From: Bog-473 sp963828505
Lineage (GTDB): Bacteria > Actinomycetota > Acidimicrobiia > Acidimicrobiales > RAAP-2
Direction of reading: 5' to 3'
Length of the DNA: 64,000 nt
Assembly: GCA_963828505.1 (NCBI GenBank)
Contig: CAWHFM010000019.1
Coordinates: 62,001 to 126,000 of the forward strand
The notes below the pieces were generated by a model. It saw only the letters and a list, made by a program, of their open reading frames with translations, was not told the origin of the DNA and did not search any database. Numbering within the stretch: position 1 is the stretch's first letter; each line of letters starts with the position of its first letter. A program made the position numbers and the translations under genes. This document shows positions 34,965 through 44,514 of the stretch, in pieces.

Positions 34965-35843
34965 TCAGAGGGTGCCGATGGAAACGCCCAGGCTCCGCTC
35001 GAAGAACCCGACTGACGCTCGAACGTAGGCCTCGGGCCACTCGGCTCCTGTGAGTTCGGCCAACCGGCGGCCCCTGGGAAGGAAGATGCGCGCCAAGGCC
35101 ATGTAGCCCTCAATGACCGAGTCGATGGTGGCCTCCAGCGGAGGGAGCGACACCAGCAACTGGTTCTGCTCCTCGGTGAGATAGTTGCGCAATCGCTTGG
35201 TAAACGGGAACGGGTTCCCGAACTGGTGCTCTCGTGTGCCGCTCCGCCCGCGTTCTGCGAGCAGGAGCGAGACGAGGGCTACGTCTCGTACCATGATCAC
35301 TCCGTTGGAGGCGGGGATCACTTCGTCGCGCCCGATGACGGAGACCATGTTGCCCAGCATGTAGAGGAAGAGCTCGACTGCTGCGAGTGGAAAGAACGGA
35401 TCACCTTGACGATCCGGCCGAGCAATGGGCTCGGTCGGCAAGATGCCGGCCTTGTCGAGCAGCGGCACCATGCCTTCGACCGTCTTCGGATCGACCGCCG
35501 ACCGTGGGTTGAAGACGACGTCGAAGTGCAACCACTCCGGGGTGATGCACACACCCCCGGCACTGAAGACGAACGGCTTGATGTATGCGGTGGGTGCGAT
35601 GGCGTTGGCGACGTCCTTCCAGGTGGCCTCCACATCCTCGGCGGCGTCGTCTCGGATGGTGAACTGCAGATCGACATCGCTCCAGGCATCCCCGGTCCCG
35701 ACGGCGAATCCTCCGACCAGGTAGACAGCCAAGATCCGGTCGTCTTCAGCGGCAACAGTCTTGGCTCGTTCGATCAGGGCCTTTTGTGGTTCGACCGTGG
35801 CCGCCCGGAGCCCTTCGAGCGAATGCTGACTGACGTAGTCCAT
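34965..35843 (-). CDS. Nucleotidyltransferase-domain protein
   Basis: 292 residues. The N-terminal nucleotidyltransferase motif is VYLVGGFAVGTGDAWSDVDL (GG..DxD), as in aminoglycoside adenylyltransferases and related Pol-beta-fold enzymes, with a third acidic position likely in LHFDVVF. The C-terminal half is helical. It lies next to an APH-like kinase gene on the same strand, an association seen with drug-modifying enzymes, but the substrate cannot be told. ATG start; 104 bp separate it from the kinase gene. Confidence 0.82.
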   Translation of the reverse strand: MDYVSQHSLEGLRAATVEPQKALIERAKTVAAEDDRILAVYLVGGFAVGTGDAWSDVDLQFTIRDDAAEDVEATWKDVANAIAPTAYIKPFVFSAGGVCITPEWLHFDVVFNPRSAVDPKTVEGMVPLLDKAGILPTEPIARPDRQGDPFFPLAAVELFLYMLGNMVSVIGRDEVIPASNGVIMVRDVALVSLLLAERGRSGTREHQFGNPFPFTKRLRNYLTEEQNQLLVSLPPLEATIDSVIEGYMALARIFLPRGRRLAELTGAEWPEAYVRASVGFFERSLGVSIGTL

Positions 35844-36456
35844 GAGTCCGCCTCCGCTGAAATGACGTGATCTGGTCTATAACCAGCGCGGGACCAGGGT
35901 CCAATTGGCCGACCGATTGGGGTATCCCCGAGGATTCGTTTGATGCGGGTTATCCAATAGCAAACTGCTTCCTCGGTGGGGCCAGCGCGGTGCCAATGGG
36001 GGATGAAACATTGATTCCCCAGCGGTCCGGAACGGCCTCTGAGCCATGGGCCATCTTCCGCCGCCATCCCTTCGGTGCCGAGGTTGGACAGCATTCAGCC
36101 CATGTCTCGTAGCGGCGTTCGAAACGTGGCCTCAAGCCACGAACCCGCAGCTCAGAGAGTCGACAGGCCAGATCTGCTCCGGATCACTGGTTCAGTCAAC
36201 CACCGGTGTGGCGAAGCCGACAGGGATGCTCACGATAGTAAGGAGAGGGACAGCTATGACCGAGCTACTGCGTCGCGAACCGGCGTACGGGGCGACCCCA
36301 GAGCACAGCGGTCGGTGAACTCATGGGGGCACTGGACCCCGCCGATATCGGCACAACCAGATGCTCACCTCTCGGCGGCGTGCAACTGCCAGGTCACCGG
36401 GACGCCCCTCATTTCGTGCTCTTGCCCTCACCGTTGCCAGGGCGAATAATCTCAGC
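35844..36456. other. Intergenic, no supported gene
   Basis: 613 bp. A 20-codon frame (start near 36256) has an unusually good AAGGAGAGG ribosome site but nothing recognisable. No repeats seen. Confidence 0.5.
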
Positions 36457-37008
36457 ATGCCAGCGACCGTCATTGACCCGAACGGCACGTGGCGCAAAGT
36501 TGAAGAGCGCCTCACGGTGGAGAGCGATCCACGGCTTCGGCGGAACCTCGAGGTCGTCCTCGAACATATGAAGGCAGAGGCCGTCGGGGATCTCGACCGC
36601 CTCATGGCCACGGTGTCCGAGGCCGCCCACTGGCACGCCTACGGATCGCCCCTGGAGAACAGCCCCGAAAGCAAGCCCACCGTGCGGCAGTACTACGAGG
36701 GCATCATTGCATCGGGGATCAGCCGCCTTGAGTTCGATATAGACCGGCTGGTCGTCGACAGGGACTGCGTCGTCACTGAGGGGACCATGCGCATGGCATG
36801 GCCGGGCGCGACGCTCGCTGCCGTGGGCATCGCGGTCGAGGACGAGTCGGCCTCCTACCTCTATGAGGCGCGGATGGCGACGTTCTGGATGTTCGACGAT
36901 CAAGGATTCGTGCGCGCTGAGGACACCTATACGGGGTCGGACGGGCTTGTCGGTATCGCGGACCGACGACTCAAATCGGGAGCCGTCCTTGCTGTCGGGT
37001 CGGTGTAA
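36457..37008 (+). CDS. NTF2/SnoaL-like protein
   Basis: 183 residues. The middle reads like a SnoaL-type alpha-plus-beta fold: an N-terminal helix followed by DLDRLMATVSEAAHWHAYGS, then VRQYYEGIIASGISRLEFDI, VDRDCVVTEGTMRMAW, and ATFWMFDDQGFVRAEDTYTG. Members act as isomerases, hydrolases or ligand-binding proteins; none can be chosen here. The ATG at 36457 begins just after an AT-rich segment. No operon partner. Confidence 0.72.
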   Translation: MPATVIDPNGTWRKVEERLTVESDPRLRRNLEVVLEHMKAEAVGDLDRLMATVSEAAHWHAYGSPLENSPESKPTVRQYYEGIIASGISRLEFDIDRLVVDRDCVVTEGTMRMAWPGATLAAVGIAVEDESASYLYEARMATFWMFDDQGFVRAEDTYTGSDGLVGIADRRLKSGAVLAVGSV

Positions 37009-37062
37009 ACATCGCTCCGGCGCATGGCAGCTGTTGAAAAGTAGCCTCGCTACGCTCTGGCT

Positions 37063-37458
37063 GTGTCGACAATCAGTACAGGGACTATGGGATGGCTTCG
37101 CACGTCCGTGGGGATCGCTTTGATGGTCGCACCCGGCGCTCCCATGCGTCTCGCCGGTACCGAATCGCCGACAGGTACCGCCCTTCTTCTGATGAGGACG
37201 ATAGGCATCCGAGATCTCGTGCTGGGCCTGGGGACGGTGTCCGCGTCACGATCAAATGATCAATCCGATGCTCGCCGTTGGGTGAACGCAACCGTGGCGA
37301 GCGATGCGCTCGACACGGTCGTCAGTCTGGTGGCTATGCGGTCGATCGGAAGACGAGATTCCTTGTTCGCCGCGGCTCTAGCACTTGGGTTCGTCTGCGG
37401 AGACCTCGACGCTCTGCGAACTGCCACCGAACAACAGGACAGCCAGCACAACATCTAA
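37063..37458 (+). CDS. Small predicted membrane protein
   Basis: 131 residues from GTG. Hydrophobic segments are at about 10-28, 40-60, 78-93 and 100-115, with IGIRDLVLGLGTV and ASDALDTVVSLVAM motifs as seen in several actinobacterial DUF4267-like proteins. Function unknown. 54 bp after the NTF2-like gene, on the same strand. Confidence 0.65.
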   Translation: MSTISTGTMGWLRTSVGIALMVAPGAPMRLAGTESPTGTALLLMRTIGIRDLVLGLGTVSASRSNDQSDARRWVNATVASDALDTVVSLVAMRSIGRRDSLFAAALALGFVCGDLDALRTATEQQDSQHNI

Positions 37459-37619
37459 CCGCCACGTCGCTGGCGCTCTCTTTCAAACCCGTTTTGCGTG
37501 TCGCTCTGAACGCGCACCTCCGGCGAAGTGAACTCACCTCGGAGCCAGCCCGGATCGGCACCTACACGGCGTCGTCGGATGGACCAACGCCGTCCGCTGC
37601 GGTGGATGGCTCCGAGGCC

Positions 37620-38714
37620 TCAATCGGGCGGCGTCGCAGGCTGTTGCCACCTGGTTTCCCATTGTCCCTCTAACGATCCACCGATGGCTTCCTCCATGGT
37701 GTTTTGCGGAATGTGAATCAGCTGCGAGGCCCAGGCATTTAGCAGGGATTCCGAGATCCGAATGGGAACCTCAGCGATCAGGGCCACGTTGACAGCATCA
37801 CTCGGCAGCGCATCGATTTGGACGGCCCCAGCGGGCGTGCTTAGAACGATCTCTGCCAAGTACGTCATCGCCACGAAGTCTGTGATCCGCACTTCGGTGA
37901 TAGTTGCCTTGGTCGCCTCAACGAGGCTGACGCAGAGCTGGTACGTCATCGGCCTGGGAAATTCGACCGATTCGAGGGTGGACACCATTGCCCGACCTTC
38001 CGGGGCGCCAACGAAGATGACCAAACGACGATCTCCAGAGGTCTCCTTCAGAGTCAAGGCGTGAGCGCGACGCACGGGATCATTCGCAGCCAGGCTGCGA
38101 ACCTCCAAAAGGGATGCCTCGACATACGTGTCGCTATCTGTTGGGGACACGGCCACCTCCTCTGTTTCGTCGATGAGATCAGAAAGAGTCTTGGTGAGGT
38201 TCTCTCGTGCTTGATGAAGCCGTGCCTTCACAGCCCCAGGCCGGATCCTAAGTTCACGTGCTGCTTCGGCATGACTGAGACCCTGCCGATAGAAGGCAAG
38301 CACTGCCTCGCGCTGACCGAGCGGTAGTTCGCGGATCGCTTCGCGCACCCGTTGCGCCACCTCTGCCGCATCGGCCAGATCTTCGGGTCCCGCACCAATA
38401 TCGACAACGTCGTCGGAGAGTGGAGCGGTAGCGACCTCGCGTATCAAACGGCGGGCGACATTGAGGGCGATCCCGGCGTACCAGGAACCGAATCGTTCTG
38501 GAGACCTCAGCCGCGGCAATCCGATTAACGCTGCGACCGTTGCCTCTTGAAGGACGTCCGCGATCAAAGTGGGATCTTGGAGCAACCGCAGGGTGACTGA
38601 CGTGGCCATTTTCACATGTCGGCCGACCAGTACCGCAAAGGCGGACTTGTCGCCGCTCAGGGCCGACTTCACTAGGACCACGTCGGGAGCGTCAGGATAT
38701 TCGCGGCAGGCCAC
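37620..38714 (-). CDS. ECF sigma factor fused to a bifunctional-nuclease (DUF151) domain
   Basis: 364 residues. Residues 1-175 are an ECF sigma factor: region 2 (FAVLVGRHVKMATSVTLRLL, PERFGSWYAGIALNVARRLI) and region 4 helix-turn-helix (LPLGQREAVLAFYRQGLSHAEAARELRIRP then GAVKARLHQARENL). Residues about 200-345 match DUF151/BFN: RLVIFVGAPEGRAMVSTLES, RPMTYQLCVSLVEATKATIT, EVRITDFV and VQIDALPSDAVNVALIAEVP. Stand-alone DUF151 proteins include a plant RNase/DNase and bacterial YlxR-neighbour proteins. Here it may act as ligand-sensing or nuclease output joined to promoter choice. GTG start without clear SD. No anti-sigma gene is adjacent. Confidence 0.83.
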   Translation of the reverse strand: MACREYPDAPDVVLVKSALSGDKSAFAVLVGRHVKMATSVTLRLLQDPTLIADVLQEATVAALIGLPRLRSPERFGSWYAGIALNVARRLIREVATAPLSDDVVDIGAGPEDLADAAEVAQRVREAIRELPLGQREAVLAFYRQGLSHAEAARELRIRPGAVKARLHQARENLTKTLSDLIDETEEVAVSPTDSDTYVEASLLEVRSLAANDPVRRAHALTLKETSGDRRLVIFVGAPEGRAMVSTLESVEFPRPMTYQLCVSLVEATKATITEVRITDFVAMTYLAEIVLSTPAGAVQIDALPSDAVNVALIAEVPIRISESLLNAWASQLIHIPQNTMEEAIGGSLEGQWETRWQQPATPPD

Positions 38715-38744
38715 AGCTGATAGTGCCTCAAATGCATCGGTGGG

Positions 38745-39374
38745 TTAGCTGCACGTCCACGCTGAGACGAGATCAGTGACCAATTCTGGTATGTCGGTCA
38801 CCATGTATCCGGCGTTTAGCCACCCCGTGGCGAAGTTCTGCTCGCGAATCGGCGACACCTGCTGTCCCGGTTGACGTTCCCCAGCGAGAACCATCTTCGG
38901 GCGCTGCGGCGGGCGCCCCTCGACTTGCTCGGGGTAGGCCTCGATGAGCCCACCTCCAGCATCGTGGATGGCGGCCAGTGCGGCGCTGAGGGCGGCCCGC
39001 GCAACCCCACTGCGTCGGTGCCCGCTTCCAGTGAAGATGCAACCGATCCGCCAGTCGGGCATCTCGCCCAGGTCCTTGGCATAGGCTTTCGGGTTGTTGA
39101 TGTTCGGAAGCTCCACTGGCGACCCGTACTGGCACCAGCCGACGCATTCATCGCCGTCGTAAACGAGGACCTGGTGCACCGTTCCGTTGCGAACATGGGC
39201 TTGTTTTGCCAGACGGTTCCCAGAGACGGTATGGCCTTTGCCGACGCCCTCTGGGTGGAAACCCATGCACCAGCAGCCGCCCCAGACCCCGTTGTTCGCC
39301 TCCACCAGACGGACAAAGTCGTCCCAGGTTTCAGGACTGAGCGGCCGCGTCACATAGGAGCTGACCGGTGCCAT
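38745..39374 (-). CDS. GNAT-type acetyltransferase
   Basis: About 209 residues from ATG 39374 (MAPVSSYVTRPLSPETWDDF); an upstream in-frame start at 39431 exists. Family-like sequence: NNGVWGGCWCMGFHPEG, DGDECVGWCQYGSPVELPNI, DWRIGCIFTGSGHRRSGVAR (acetyl-CoA loop GHRRSG). After the VEGRPPQRPK point the sequence departs from the usual LGF-type ending, so a late frameshift is possible. Substrate unknown. Confidence 0.72.
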   Translation of the reverse strand: MAPVSSYVTRPLSPETWDDFVRLVEANNGVWGGCWCMGFHPEGVGKGHTVSGNRLAKQAHVRNGTVHQVLVYDGDECVGWCQYGSPVELPNINNPKAYAKDLGEMPDWRIGCIFTGSGHRRSGVARAALSAALAAIHDAGGGLIEAYPEQVEGRPPQRPKMVLAGERQPGQQVSPIREQNFATGWLNAGYMVTDIPELVTDLVSAWTCS

Positions 39375-39451
39375 CCATCCATTATGTCCAGCAGTCGTGG
39401 CTGGCTTCAGAGTAAAGCGACTCTTTGTCACCTGATCTGCGTCGCTGTGCG

Positions 39452-39812
39452 TCAGTCGATCTCGCGGCAGAGACAGAACGGGTGGCCGTCTGGATCGAAC
39501 ATGACCCGGACGTTCGCCTGGGGCTGGATCTCCGCCAGCTCGGCGCCGAGGCTCTCGGCGCCGGCGATGGCCGCATCGAGATCGTCGACCTGAACGTCGA
39601 GTGCATCATCGTCCGCTGCTGACCCGTCACGGGGCGGCCAGACCGATCGGACGTAGTCCTCGGCGAGTTGGAAGACCATGTACACCGACTCCTGGGGAGG
39701 TCTTTACAACCGACGTGCCCGGCTCGTGATGGATGACCGACCAGTCCAGGAGCTGTGAGTAGAAGCCGGCAACCGCCGCCGGGCCGGAGACTCGATGGCC
39801 GTGCCCCACCAC
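39452..39812 (-). pseudogene. VOC/glyoxalase-like protein, frameshifted
   Basis: The first half, VSGPAAVAGFYSQLLDW with WSVIHHEPG, is in one frame; the second half, ESVYMVFQLAEDYVRSVWPP, VQVDDLDAAIAGAESLGAEL and VMFDPDGHPFCLC, is in another, with the change near 39700. Together they give a typical small VOC protein (glyoxalase/bleomycin-resistance fold). The ATG-initiated second half (77 residues) alone lacks half a module. Confidence 0.75.
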
Positions 39813-40538
39813 ATGCTCCCCGCCCGACCCCTCATGCGAAGATCAAACGATCCATCTCGGACGGCCGGCGGTCCGCCCGACGACTCGCCGAGGCGCTCGT
39901 AGTCGGCCATCTGTCGGCCGGTCCTTGACTCGCGCCCAGGAGCCGTTCGTGTAGCCGATCCGCTGTGGACAACCAGCCTCTCACTGAGCGAGGCAGTTCG
40001 GATCGTCGGCCGGGTCGGGGATGCCGAAGATGGACGAGCGATGCCATCGGAGCGAGACTGAGGCGGTGGATCTAATTGCTTCGCTGCATCAATGGCACAC
40101 GGACGGTTGTGTTCTGCTTCCCGGTTACCTGTCAGCAGCCCAGATCCAGCCCGGCGTTTCTGAGTTGGGTCATCTTTTTCCGACGGCTCATGAGTTTCAC
40201 GCTGCGACCGACGAACACCGAAACGCACGATTTGGGGACGAGTACGGCGGGATCGATGATTTCCCGTTCAAGAACACTGAGTTGAATCTCCTGGCGGTAC
40301 ACGACGACTTCGTGATGCTCGCTTCGACCCTCCTCGGAACAGATCAACTACGCGTCTACTCGATTGAAGCTTGGGCAAAGTACACCGGCGCAGCCGACTA
40401 CGACCAGCACCACCATCGGGACTATCTCAGCCAGACAATGGTGTTCCCATCCCAAGACCTTCGGTATAAGCAGGTCGAGATGTTTCTCTATCTCTCAGAT
40501 GTTCCTCCAGAGTTGGGTCCGCCCTCGTTCGTTCCGCG

Positions 40539-42246
40539 GTAAACATTCACCCCCCCACCTGACCTGGACGTCTTGACGTGCCCAAACGGTGGCAGGAGGG
40601 AACGAGGGACCACCGGCGAATGGTCTCTCTCGTTCGGGTGTGCCACAGACGCGTGCAACGTAGGCGCCGCAGCGCAGCGACGCCGCTTCGTCTCAGGTAG
40701 TCCGCGGCGGCATCCACGCCTGGCCGCGGAACAGTTGAGCCAGGGCATCGAGTGCGCCGACGTCGTGCTTTCGTGCCGTCGAGAGGTAGGAGCGGATTGT
40801 GGCGAAGTGACGGGCACCGTCGTCGCTTTGGAAGCAGCCGCTGATCTTGTGGTGCAGCTTGGCCATGCGCAACGAGCGCTCCGCTTCGTTGTTGGTCATC
40901 GGTATACGCAGATCGCGAGCGAAGCGGGTGGCCTCGACCTTGAGCATCTCGAGGGCGCTGACCAAGTTGAACGACTTGCGCTCGAGGTAGTCGCGCTGGC
41001 GTCCGACGGGGGCGGGGTTGGCGAGGAGTCCCGCTTCGACGATGGCGTCGTAACGGGTGAGGAAGTCGGCCAACACCCGCTTCGACAAAGATGTGCGCCC
41101 GCCGGCGCGGGCCGCGTGGGCGGCATCGTTCATCTCGGCCAACAACGCGGCCATGTCGATGGCCCAACCCTGGCTCTAGCCGACCCCGACCGCGGCCAGG
41201 TCGCGTAAGAGGTGAGAGCCGCAGATGGCATGGTCGGCCTGGTCGTACTTGAAGTACATGGCCAAGCGGTCGTGCACCATGACGCCGCGGTACTCGGGCA
41301 GAACCCCGGCCTCATCAGGAGCCGCCTTGCCCCGGGTCGCGCTGGCGAAGAGGTAGGTGTAGAGCACGTCGGAGACCACGTGGAACCACCACTTCTCTCT
41401 CCGCACCTGGTCAGAGGTCTCGTCGACGTGGACGAGGGGGGCAGCGGAGAGCCGAGCGCGCACCACGTTCATGAACCCGACCAGTCCGCCCGCGGCCTCT
41501 TTGGCCAAGGAGGCGACGAACCCGGTGGACACCTCGGCCCCGAGCATGGTCGACATGGCGTCGGCCACCCGCTCGACCGAGAGGTGCTGGCCGAAGAGCA
41601 GGTACAGCGCGGCGGCCCGGACGTTGGGCCCGTAGCTGGTGGGTGCGGTGGCTCCTTTGGGGAATGTTGCCTTGGTCAGCATCCCGCAGCTGCACCGCTT
41701 GGAGAAGGCGCGGTGTTCGGTGCAGATGAGGACCGGCTCGAGCGTGTCGAAGACCTGGCGTCGCTCGATCCCCTCGACGAGGGCTGCCGCGAGGTCCTCC
41801 CCACACGAGGCGCACGTCGTCGCTTCGTGCTCGACGACCACATCAGGACAAGAGACGACGGCGAGGTTCTTTCCCGCCGCGCCCGGTTGTTTGCCGCGAC
41901 GCCGGGCGACCTCGTCCTTGCGCTGCTCCTTGGCCTCGGCCCGGCGCTCGGCTCGGGTCTTGGTCGCCTCGGCCTGGTCTGCGGGCGAGTCGCTCGACGG
42001 GGGACGCGACGAGTTCTTCGAGCTCTGGTTGATGCGCGCCTCGAGCTCGGCGATCATGCGGGTCAGCCTTTCGATCTCTTGAACTTGCACTGCGTTCTCG
42101 GCCCGCAGCAATTCGATCTGCGCCTCGAGCTGCTCTCGGCTTGCATCCGACATGCCCGAAATTCAAGCAACATCGATGTGACTTCGCGAATCGCGAGGTC
42201 AGGGGCACATTTCAGCGTGCAGGAGATCAAGCAGGTGAATGGTTAC
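40539..42246 (-). mobile_element. IS66-type insertion sequence with 8-bp target duplication
   Basis: Ends GTAAACATTCACC (40539) and, inverted, GTAACCATTCACC (ending 42246) are terminal inverted repeats of the IS66 GTAA type. GTTCCGCG flanks both sides (40531-40538 and 42247-42254), the 8-bp duplication typical of the family. 1708 bp with only a TnpC-type transposase frame, like the ISBst12 subgroup. Confidence 0.92.
40693..42153 (-). pseudogene. IS66 transposase (TnpC) with internal amber codon
   Basis: Coiled N-terminus with IERLTRMIAELEARI, the IS66 motif NSSRPPSSD, zinc-finger-like CASCGEDL and CSCGML, then YGPNVRAAALYLL, VHVDETSDQVRREKWWFHV (first catalytic Asp) and YDQADHAICGSHLLRDL. 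A TAG at 41176-41178 interrupts after LAAVGVG. The same frame continues to RIPMTNNEAERSLRMAKLHH (catalytic Glu) and the end at 40693. Removing the stop gives a full 486-residue protein. Confidence 0.88.
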
Positions 42247-42341
42247 GTTCCGCGTCAGTACACGAGAGATTTGCCCGCGATACCGAACTGGTTCCCCCGC
42301 AAGGACGATGCGGGGGTCGACGAGAGGATGTCCCGACCGGT

Positions 42342-43831
42342 GTGGAATTTGGGTGACGGCCCCGAGCTCTTGAGCTATGCGGCCACCTCCTTGTTCGAAT
42401 CGTAGTTGGAGGATGTGACAGCCTCTTCGAGGTGCGCTTCGAGTGCGGCACGCAGTGCCCGCAGATGCAGATGGCCGTTGACGCGTCGGAACTGCTTCTT
42501 CGCCTCGACCATGCCCGCCGCGCACCAACGCAACGCCATCTGCCCGTCGCGCCAACGCTTCACGTTGGCCGAGTGGTCCCGGCAGATCTCGATCATGGAC
42601 TCGACGGCGTTGGTCGAGCGCAGGGTGCGCGCCAGGGTCGGTGGCACACCGAGGCGGGCCACGGTGAGGGTCTCGACGAGCCCTTCACGGAGGCTGGCGG
42701 CCGCGCCGGGATGCGAGCGCTCGATGCGCTTGGCCAGGGCCTCGAGGGCGCCCTGGGCGACGAGGGCGTCGGGGTTGGCGTAGGCGGCGCGCATCTCTTT
42801 GGCCACGACGCGTGCGACGTGATCGGGCAGCTTGGATTCGACATTGCGAATTTTGTGCAATTGGCATCGGGCGATGACGGGGTGGTCGAAGACGGCCTTG
42901 ACCGCGCTGTGCAGCGCCTTGGCCCCGTCGAGCACGGCCAAGATGGGCTTGGTCATGTCGAGGCCGCGCTCACGCAGTCCCGCCAAGAGGTCCTTGACGA
43001 GCGTGGCGTTCTCGGTGTCACCCTCTTCGAGGGCGAGCGGCCACTTGTTGCCCTCGATGTCGATGCCCATGGCCACCACGCAGACGAACCCGGCGAAATG
43101 GACCCCGTCGATCATGATGGCCACGAGGTCGAGCTCGGAGAGATCGAGCGCCATCAGCTCGGCGAGCGCCGTCTCGGTGGCGGCGACAAAGCGACGCGAG
43201 ACCGCCGATTTCGACGTCGAGCGGCTGGCGGACTCGACGGCGGCGCCCACCGGCTCGAGCCCGGCCCGATAGCGCCGGGTGGAGAGCTTGGCCATCATAC
43301 GCACGAGCGTCTCGCGGCCGAGCACCTCGGTGGAGGTGACGCTCTGGTAGGTCGCCAAGGGCACCTCGCTCGTGCGGTCCGCGCTGCGCAGGCGGGGACG
43401 GCGGATCGAAAGCTGGCGCCCGCCGAGGGCCACGAGCCCGTCCTCGCTCCCGTGGCGCACGGCCACGCGCTCGGGGTCGTGTCGGCCCTTCGGCCCGGCC
43501 AGGGCGCTGGCCTCCTCCTCGAGGAGCACCCCGAGCACCTTTAACCCGGCCCCGACGGCGAAGGCGAGCAAGCCCTCCTCGAGCTCGCCGGCGAGTTCGC
43601 CGATGGCGACGGTCACGGTGTCGGGCAACACGACGGCCGCTTCGTGGGCGCGGCGCTGCGGGTCGAGCTTGGCCTTCTTCGGTGTCGTCCGGCCCGAGGT
43701 GCGGGCGCGGCTGGTCGCAGTCTGATAGTTCTTTGTCACGGCGGTCCCCTTCTTGATCGGATGTCTTGCGGACGCCCGAGACCTACCACCTGGCAGGCAT
43801 CAGGCGGGGGACCGCCACCTCAAACTTCCAC
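42342..43831 (-). mobile_element. IS256-type insertion sequence
   Basis: Left end GTGGAATTTGGGTGACGG (42342) and right end, inverted, GTGGAAGTTTGAGGTGGCGG (from 43831) form imperfect terminal repeats around an intact IS256-family transposase. Flanking bases differ (CGACCGGT left, GCTCAACG right), so no target duplication remains and a deletion next to the element is likely. Confidence 0.75.
42375..43739 (-). CDS. IS256-family (mutator-type) transposase
   Basis: 454 residues and intact. The DDE transposase shows IMIDGVHFAG (first Asp), AVLDGAKALHSAVKAVF (second Asp), RCQLHKIRNVESKLP, and TNAVESMIEICRD (Glu), followed by a C-terminal RWCAAGMVEAKKQFRRVNGH. GTG start with AGGGGA upstream. The stop is 33 bp inside the left end. 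Looks functional. Confidence 0.92.
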   Translation of the reverse strand: MTKNYQTATSRARTSGRTTPKKAKLDPQRRAHEAAVVLPDTVTVAIGELAGELEEGLLAFAVGAGLKVLGVLLEEEASALAGPKGRHDPERVAVRHGSEDGLVALGGRQLSIRRPRLRSADRTSEVPLATYQSVTSTEVLGRETLVRMMAKLSTRRYRAGLEPVGAAVESASRSTSKSAVSRRFVAATETALAELMALDLSELDLVAIMIDGVHFAGFVCVVAMGIDIEGNKWPLALEEGDTENATLVKDLLAGLRERGLDMTKPILAVLDGAKALHSAVKAVFDHPVIARCQLHKIRNVESKLPDHVARVVAKEMRAAYANPDALVAQGALEALAKRIERSHPGAAASLREGLVETLTVARLGVPPTLARTLRSTNAVESMIEICRDHSANVKRWRDGQMALRWCAAGMVEAKKQFRRVNGHLHLRALRAALEAHLEEAVTSSNYDSNKEVAA

Positions 43832-44514
43832 GCTCAACGGGACAACCTCCCGCTGGCACCTCACCGGCCATAGCCCTGTGGGCAAGCAGGGCGATACGAG
43901 CAGTATCGAACAGACGAGTCAACGCCAACGGGCGCTGGCCGCCGCGGCTCAGGCAAAGGCCATCAGCAGCGCCACACCGGAGCAGCAGAGCAGTCTCAGC
44001 CCAGAGGCCGTGCTCGAGGTGCAAAGGGGAGTCGAACTATGAGCAGGCGCAAGGACGCCAAGGCCTCGCCCGGTGGGACAACGAAGCCCGCCGGTGGGGG
44101 ACGGCAACGGGTCGGGACCTCGCCCTCGACCTGTACTACAACCAAGAGAGCCACTCACTTCACCCTGCCCACGTACGCACGCAGCATGGGGAACGTGCTC
44201 GAAGGTCGTCTGGAGAGCCGGCTCGTCGAAGGACAAGGCCTTCAGCCACGCCTCGTGCTTGACCGTCCGTTCGATCCATCTCGCCAGACTCGAGAGTGGC
44301 GCATGCGAATCCGACCGGCCCGGCCTAACTGACTCCGAGGTTCGCCCGTGGAATTCCTGGGGTAATGTCACAGGCTTCTGTGTCGCCGTCCACCACACCG
44401 ATAACGGCATATATCGGTCTCTGGCTCCAAATCATCGGCAAGACGCTATCTGACAAAAGACGTTGGCGGCTGAGTACGCGACCAGTCGCACGGAGGTGAG
44501 CGCCAACGATCAAG
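43832..44514. other. Mosaic segment without a recognised gene
   Basis: Several overlapping frames of 100-170 codons exist on both strands, none with family features. One + frame ends SSLSPEAVLEVQRGVEL and overlaps (ATGA at 44039) a Lys/Arg-rich frame of 97 codons with MSRRKDAKASPGGTTKPAGG; this could be a translated pair but is unsupported. ACCGATA/TATCGGT (44397-44418) and CGTTGGCG/CGCCAACG (44461-44508) are inverted repeats. Confidence 0.4.

Larger units (their letters stand above)
40021..42341 (+). pseudogene. PhyH-type dioxygenase gene split by the IS66 element and cut by the IS256 element
   Basis: Phytanoyl-CoA dioxygenase-like Fe(II)/2-oxoglutarate enzyme. 40021-40538 encodes the N-terminal part (HQWHTDGCVLLPGYLSAAQI, NLLAVHDDFV, DYDQHHHRDYLSQTMVFP with the HxD iron pair, FLYLSDVPPELGPPSFVPR). 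The IS inserts after GTTCCGCG and its first bases give the TAA stop. The gene resumes at 42247 with VPRQYTRDLPAIPNWFPRKD and runs to about 42341, where the IS256-type element begins. No continuation is recognised beyond 43831, so the 3' part, including the distal His, is lost. Confidence 0.85.

Noticed and set aside
42432..43544. 370-codon plus-strand frame opposite the IS256 transposase
   Set aside because: The opposite strand encodes an intact DDE transposase with catalytic motifs; the plus frame is its shadow.
44039..44332. 97-residue basic protein
   Set aside because: It overlaps an upstream frame by ATGA but has no ribosome site or recognisable sequence, and the opposite strand is equally open.
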